A program made the position numbers and the translations under genes. A DNA stretch of 64,000 nucleotides from Mycoplasmopsis canis PG 14 (GTDB lineage: Bacteria > Bacillota_I > Bacilli_A > Mycoplasmatales > Metamycoplasmataceae): positions 434,001-498,000 of the forward strand of contig NZ_CP014281.1 in the NCBI RefSeq assembly GCF_001553195.1, in the 5' to 3' direction. The notes beneath the pieces are model-generated. The model saw only the letters and a list, made by a program, of their open reading frames with translations, was not told the DNA's origin and did not search any database. This document shows positions 58,556 to 64,000 of the stretch, piece after piece. How positions within the stretch are numbered: the first letter of the stretch is position 1; each line of letters starts with the position of its first letter.

Positions 58556-61069
58556 ATGACAAAAAGATTAAAAAATATGTTAAGGTTTGGTGCACTTTTG
58601 TGTTTGTTTAGCGCAAGCACATTTATACCATTATCTGTCTATGTTTTTAGGGATAATAAAGTGCAAAAAGATATAAAAAAAATCCAAATAAACAAACAAT
58701 TATTGTCACAAAACTTAAACTTAGCTATCCAAAAAATAGATAAAATAAAGCAAAATGAAGAAGATTTGGAGACATTAAAAAAAATAGAAACATTAAAATA
58801 TAGCCTTGAGCAAAATGAAGAAAAGATTAAATTTTTAAAAAATAAAGAAGAAATATTATTAAAGCATGATAAGTTAATTTATGAGATAAGCATTTTAGAA
58901 AAAAGCTTGTTAAGCAATTTAAATAATCTATTTTACAGTAATGAAAGGCTAGTAAAATATTTTTCAAATAGCGCTATAAATAGTGAAGAAATTGACAAAA
59001 TAAAAAATCAAATTTCAATTAGAAAATCATCCATAGATAGCTTACTTGCTAGTTTAAAAAATATTAGCAATCAATTGGTGAACCTCATAAAAAATAACAA
59101 GGAAGTTTTTAAGGATAACGAAATTAATTTAAGAAAAATAAATTTTTTAGAAAGATATACTAACAATTTAGAAGATCATATATCAACTCTAACTAATGAA
59201 AAATCAGAATTTTATTTTAATAATTTTAAAAAATTTTTTTCAGATTATTCTAAATGGATCGATGAATCTAGAGAACATTTCTTTATTAATGAATATGACG
59301 GTACATCAATTAGTTTTGAATGAAATTTATTGAATTTTAATTCAAGAAAAATAAACAATGAAATAAAAGTGCTTTCGAATATTTTAAAATTTGAAAAAAA
59401 CTTTTCTCTAAAAATAAATGAAATAAGTGAACATATCAGGAAAGAATTAAATAATATTAATAATATTATTAAACAAAAAAGTGACATTGCTTATTCAGAA
59501 TATATGGGTTTTTACAACAAAATTTTTGCTTTTTATGAATCGCTTATATCTCAAAACTTAAATGTAATTAATGATTTAAAAAGTAATTTTAGTGATACAA
59601 GCGAGCTAGAAAAAGTATTAAACGAATATATAAAAGACTTTAATGAAATTAATAAGAAACATAATAACAAACTTAATGGAGAAAAAATTGAAAATCAATT
59701 TTTATTAATTACAAACTTTATTATTGATAACCAAAATATCTTCAATAAAATTTTTATAAAGTTTCAAAAAGATGTATATAAATCACTATTAAATAAACAT
59801 AAATATGTGAATGATTCATTTAATAATATAGAAAAACTTAATAATAAGTATAAAGAATTAAATAAAACAATATGAAAACTTAGTGATGAAAAAAGGATTT
59901 TAGAAGAAGAAGTTAAAAACTTGAATATTGAGAAAGATTCGATTGATGAATACCTAAAAATCAACAAAAATGCACCTGATATAAATATCAAGATTGAAGC
60001 GAGAAATAGTATTATTGAAGATATTCAAAATAAAGAAATAAAAGTCAATGAAATTGAAGCCTCAATACAAGACAGCAGGAATAAAATGAATGATCTAAAA
60101 CTCAAAATTAATAATGCTTTAACTAAGAATGAAGAGTTAGTTTTAGATAAAAATTCTTTATTAGTTTACAATAATCTTATTGAATCCATTTTAAACAAGA
60201 AGGATATTAAAATTTCTAATCTTATTAAAGAAATGGAAATTATAAGTTTGGAAAACAAGTTGCACATTAAAAAAGAAGAGCAAATAGAAAGATTGTTAAC
60301 TAGAAGAAATAACGAGCAAGAAGAATTAAAAAAGAGTATTACAATTTTAGAAAATAATATAACTGAAAAAAATAGTGAAATTAAATTTTTGAATGATGAA
60401 ATTTTAAGACTAAATAATGAGCTTATTGAAAAAAATAAGAATATCGAAACTCTAAATGAAAAAATTAATGAAAACGAACAAAAAATTATTAAACTCCAAA
60501 ACGAAATTATTGAGTTAAATAACAATATAAATGAGTTAAAAATAACATTGAATGAGAAAGATGCCCTAATACAAGAACTAAGAAATAATAATGAAAATTT
60601 AAAGAATAATTTATTAGAAAAAAATAAAATAATAAATAATTTAAACGAATTAAATCTTAATAACAATAATAGGATTGACTCACTAAATAATGAATTAAAG
60701 GAAAAAATTAAAAAAAATAATGAATTACTAGCTGAAAACTTAACAAAAGAAGAAAAAATAAATGAGTTTAAAATTAGAATAAATACACTAGTAAGAGAAA
60801 TAGAATCATGAAAATCAACAAATCAGTCAAAGGATCAAGAAATAATTAGCCTTAAACAAAAAATAAGAAGTGTTGTGGCGAAAATCAAAGAAATAAAAAA
60901 TGATTTAGATAACTTTAGAACTTCCACAAACATAGATACTTCTGGAAGTTATGTTAATTACAGGCCTTTAAGTCCTACTACAAACTATGCAAAATCATTT
61001 AGCGATTTGAACAACTTGAGAATCAAGATTTTAGCTATAATAAACAACTTGTTAAGCACTTTAGAGTAA
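58556..61069 (+). CDS. Membrane-anchored long coiled-coil protein
   Basis: 837 residues. Signal-anchor helix at ~11-31, then almost uninterrupted alpha-helical, heptad-like Leu/Ile/Lys/Glu/Asn sequence, strongest in residues ~440-770 (runs such as EIIELNNNINELK), ending with a short non-coiled tail (SGSYVNYRPLSP). No lipobox. Good GGAGG Shine-Dalgarno. Three UGA-Trp codons. It resembles structural or cytoskeletal proteins in architecture only; no family was recognised. Divergent from the PDxFFG gene across a 163-base AT-rich gap with no clear promoter. Confidence 0.8.
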
Positions 61070-61098
61070 AAAATATAGGCTTAAACGGCCTATATTTT
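61070..61098. terminator. Bidirectional terminator between the coiled-coil gene and potD
   Basis: 11-bp perfect arms AAAATATAGGC/GCCTATATTTT with a 7-base loop. The potD stop codon (61097-61099) overlaps the right arm, and the coiled-coil gene stop abuts the left arm. Confidence 0.8.
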
Positions 61099-63166
61099 AT
61101 GATTTTGTTTTATTAAAATAATATGTTGTTAATTTACTTTGTAACTCATCAGACACGGGTTGGATATTTTCATGAACAATCCCGTTTGCATTTGTTATTT
61201 CAAACAAGGAAATAGCATTTGCATCATGCCCTTCAATTGGGTCTAAAAAGTAATTTTGTAAAACTTGCTCATAATCAGAAATATTTGTTGGGACATAATT
61301 AACAAAATCAAAATTAGTAAAATTATGTTTATCTTCTAGTGATGAAATATCAATAAACGAAATTTTTCTTGCTATATATGTAGTGAAAAAGCTAACTAAT
61401 TCAGATTTATCATTAAGTTCAGAAATAAAACTTAAAATATTCTCTCTATCTTTATCTAATCAAGCAGAAAATAAATTAGTTTCAATCGTTCTTTCTGATA
61501 ATGAATCAATCTTGAAATCTTCTTTTTTAAAGTTATCACTAATAAAATCAATAAATGATGATAGATTTTTTGATATATAATCAGAAAAGAACTTAACAAA
61601 AATATTTATTCTATCATCATATTCATAATTTTCATTATTTTTATATTTCTTTTGAACTTCAAAGTATTCTTGCAACTTATCAGAATTATCTAAAGAAGAA
61701 AGATCTATTATGCTTGAATATTTATTGATTAATACTTCAATATTATCATCAGCTTCATCAATTTCTTTTGATATTTCTACTTTTTTAGCCTCAGATCAAT
61801 TTGATAATATTCTCTTAAAAGCAACCTTAGTTTGAATTTTATTGAAATTAGAATCAGATGTGTTTGAAGAAATTTTTTCTTCAAGGAGTTTTTTTTCCAC
61901 TAATTCTTTGTAACTATCAATAATCTCTTTATTTCCTTGAAAAATAGTATTTGATACTGCTTTTGTATACTGTTTAGCGTTTTCTCGTGAAGCTCCAGAA
62001 GAAACAACAAATCCGTCTAATAATAAGATATTATTTTTTGGCTTTATAGCCCTAATCTCACCGTCTTCAACAACATCAGGAAAGTTATCTGAACCATAAT
62101 AAGAATCAATTGCATCACCATTATACATAATCGCAACATTTACATCAGGGCGCCCTGGATTAATTAAGTCATTGACAATTTCTAAACCATCACCTTTAAA
62201 TGTTATGTGTTTATTATTTTTAATGTCATAACCAGTTCCATCATGTATTAAATCAGCAAAAGCATCTATTAATATTTTATATGTTTGATTTCCATAATCT
62301 TCCGAATCAGAAACTTTTCCTGTAAAATTGTTTTCCGTTCTTCCATTAGGTAATGGTCAATAAGAAGATCCATATAACATATTGTCCCTAACAGCATCAG
62401 TTATATATCACTTGTCAAAGTTATTTTTTGACATAATTTTTAATACATTAATTAAGGACAAGGGGTCTTGAATATCTGTGTTCTTAAATGAGTTTTTATA
62501 AACATCAATATTGATTCCTCCATCTTCGTTTTGAACCTCTTTATCCAAAGGAATCTTCTTAATATTGTATCCTATAACCATATCTTGCGAGAAGTATGGA
62601 TAGAAATATTCCCAAAGTTCATCGCCATTTTCTAATTTATACTTAGATAAGTGGTCTCATATTTCGCTACGAAGTGTTAGCTGAACATATTTTCTAGCTA
62701 AATCTCTTTTTTGTTTAGCTTCTTTAAAAAGTTTTTTAAAATTATTTTTTTGACTTTCATGATAATTTTCAAAGTCATCAGAATTTATAATAGATTTTAA
62801 TTTGTTAAACTCTAAAAATCCCTCAATTTCCGGTAAGTTTAACAAACTTGCATAATCAATTTTTCCAATCAATTGTTTTCTTATTAGTTCAACCGCAAGA
62901 AATTCAGAACCGATTCCTGCAACGGCTTTATTGTTGATTAATGCATTACTAAATTGATTTACTTCATCAAATTCTTTATAATCAAAAGTGTTATTTATTT
63001 CTTTAATATTATCTTCTGACATATAAGATTTGTAATTGTAAAAACTAGGTTTGAATTTTTTTGTAAACTTCATGCCTAAAACAAAAGTTAAAAGACTCAA
63101 ACCGGCCAATACACCAAAACTTAGTAAAAATTTATTTTTATTTCTTTTAAAGAAAGAATTTTTCAT
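61097..63166 (-). CDS. potD: Polyamine ABC transporter substrate-binding protein, PotD-like
   Basis: 689 residues, larger than bacterial PotD (~350). N-terminal membrane anchor at ~13-33 with no lipobox cysteine. Segments like VAGIGSEFLAVELI, YPYFSQDMVIGYN and PDVNVAIMYNGDAIDSYY follow the PotD-type binding fold. The C-terminal ~250 residues are a charged helical extension of unknown role. Its ATG shares one base with the potC stop. Confidence 0.85.
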
Positions 63167-63951
63167 TATCTTTTTGATTTATAAATTGCATATGCAATAT
63201 TAGAAATCAATACAATAAACAGAACTATTGAACCAAGAACAAGACCTCATGGCTCAAAAGCCCCTTCATAAAGTTTGGTACCAAGTGTTGATGTATTCGA
63301 AACTGTTCTAGTTATTATAAAGTCGTCAAAACTAAAAACTGAACTAACAACCAAAACTGTAATAATTGATGGAAGCATGTAAACAAGGTAAGTTCTAATT
63401 CATGATCTAAATTTTGAATATCCTAAATCTTGTGATGCTTCATATAAGTTGTTATTAAATTTCTCGCTTCTAGGAAGCATTAATAAAATTCCGTATGGTA
63501 ATGTCATTATAGTATGACCAATAATAACACGACCAAATCCCTCATCATCAACTGAAACTATTCCGAAAAAAGCACTAAAAACAAGTACTAAACCAATAGC
63601 CGTTATATTATCCGGATTTATCAATGGAACGTTTGAAGTTGTTGATAATGTTGTTTTTAATAATTTATTTTTTTGTCTATAAACTGAATAAACAGTTATT
63701 AAACTTAAGACTATAACTAATGTGCTAACAATTAATGCTAGTAACAATGTATTAACTAAACTTAAATCACGACCAGCATCAAATAAACTTCTTCAATTAT
63801 TTAATGTGCTTCCTGTTCAAGTAGGATTAAATTCTCCTTTTGGAGTAGGTTGATTAAAACTAAAAATCACACCAAATACTAAAGGAACATAAATGAAAGC
63901 TAATATTATGTATATGTAGCTACTTCTTAAAAAACTAGTGAACTTACTCAT
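63166..63951 (-). CDS. potC: Spermidine/putrescine ABC transporter permease PotC
   Basis: 261 residues, six membrane helices. The N-terminus … FIYVPLVFGVIFSFN and the permease loop LYEASQDLGYSKFRSWIRTYL (EAA motif) are characteristic. The ILPSIITVLVVSSVFSFDDFIIT-like end is also typical. UGA-Trp codons are needed. Overlaps the potB end by 8 bases. Confidence 0.93.
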
Positions 63952-64000
63952 AATGTGCCCCTTTCTTTAATTTAAATATAATTTTAGGAACAATTAATAA
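63944..64000 (-). CDS. potB: C-terminal end of the preceding permease, presumably PotB (partial)
   Basis: Last 18 codons in the window (VPKIIFKLKKGAHYE then TAA). The 8-base overlap with potC and the potBCD gene order support the call. The fragment itself is too short to identify. Confidence 0.6.
   Translation of the reverse strand, partial: LLIVPKIIFKLKKGAHYE

Overview
The window is a piece of a mycoplasma chromosome, most likely from the hominis group (Mycoplasmopsis/Metamycoplasma relatives). It is very AT-rich. UGA has to be read as tryptophan (genetic code 4) for almost every housekeeping gene to stay open, for example atpA, dnaK, gatA, secDF and oppA. Surface proteins are lipoproteins with mycoplasma-type lipoboxes. 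No cell-wall genes, insertion sequences, prophage or CRISPR arrays were seen. Genes are densely packed, with many 1-base TAATG stop/start overlaps, and most of the window is transcribed from the minus strand.

Layout. 1-1147 holds the N-terminal part of a cation P-type ATPase. 1345-3986 is a frameshifted lipoprotein peptidase of the MIP/DUF31 family. 4052-6742 is a nucleoside-catabolism operon (deoD-deoA-deoC). 6928-8643 is a plus-strand operon (fpg, a nicotinamidase-like hydrolase, a small Smr protein). 8681-12822 carries secDF, ruvB and ruvA. rpmF and a divergent tmcAL-like gene follow. 14208-23106 is a long minus-strand run: RluC-like synthase, gatC, gatA, gatB, YihY-like protein, comEA-like, comEC-like, holA and an unknown gene. 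23168-25628 is a C39-peptidase ABC exporter with a small membrane partner. lemA and a complete F1Fo ATP synthase operon (I-B-E-F-H-A-G-D-C) occupy 25697-33308. rbfA, a lipoprotein, lpd-like, an M42 peptidase, tRNA-Leu(CAA) and a dUTPase follow. 38258-41992 is the heat-shock cluster hrcA-grpE then dnaK. 42054-58392 is one apparent transcription unit: giant PDxFFG protein with a zincin motif, oppA-B-C-D-F, then two lipoproteins. The window closes with a membrane-anchored coiled-coil protein and the pot polyamine transporter (potD, potC, end of potB).

How it fits together. This is a parasite that scavenges. It imports peptides (Opp, probably fed by surface peptidases), nucleosides (deo genes) and polyamines (Pot), and trims peptides with M42. 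The main points for follow-up are: (i) CIRCE-like operators (9-9-9, TTAGCA...TGCTAA) at both hrcA and dnaK, one lying inside the end of grpE and the other built into the terminator hairpin of the upstream lipoprotein; (ii) a trigger-factor-like PPIase segment at the N-terminus of GrpE; (iii) an OppD with a ~280-residue N-terminal extension carrying four IYTGPINEET repeats; (iv) a ~1811-residue PDxFFG protein with HEYGHH directly upstream of oppA; (v) several apparently leaderless genes; (vi) terminator palindromes that contain the stop codons of one or both converging genes; (vii) two broken surface-protein genes, one frameshifted and one with a nonsense codon.
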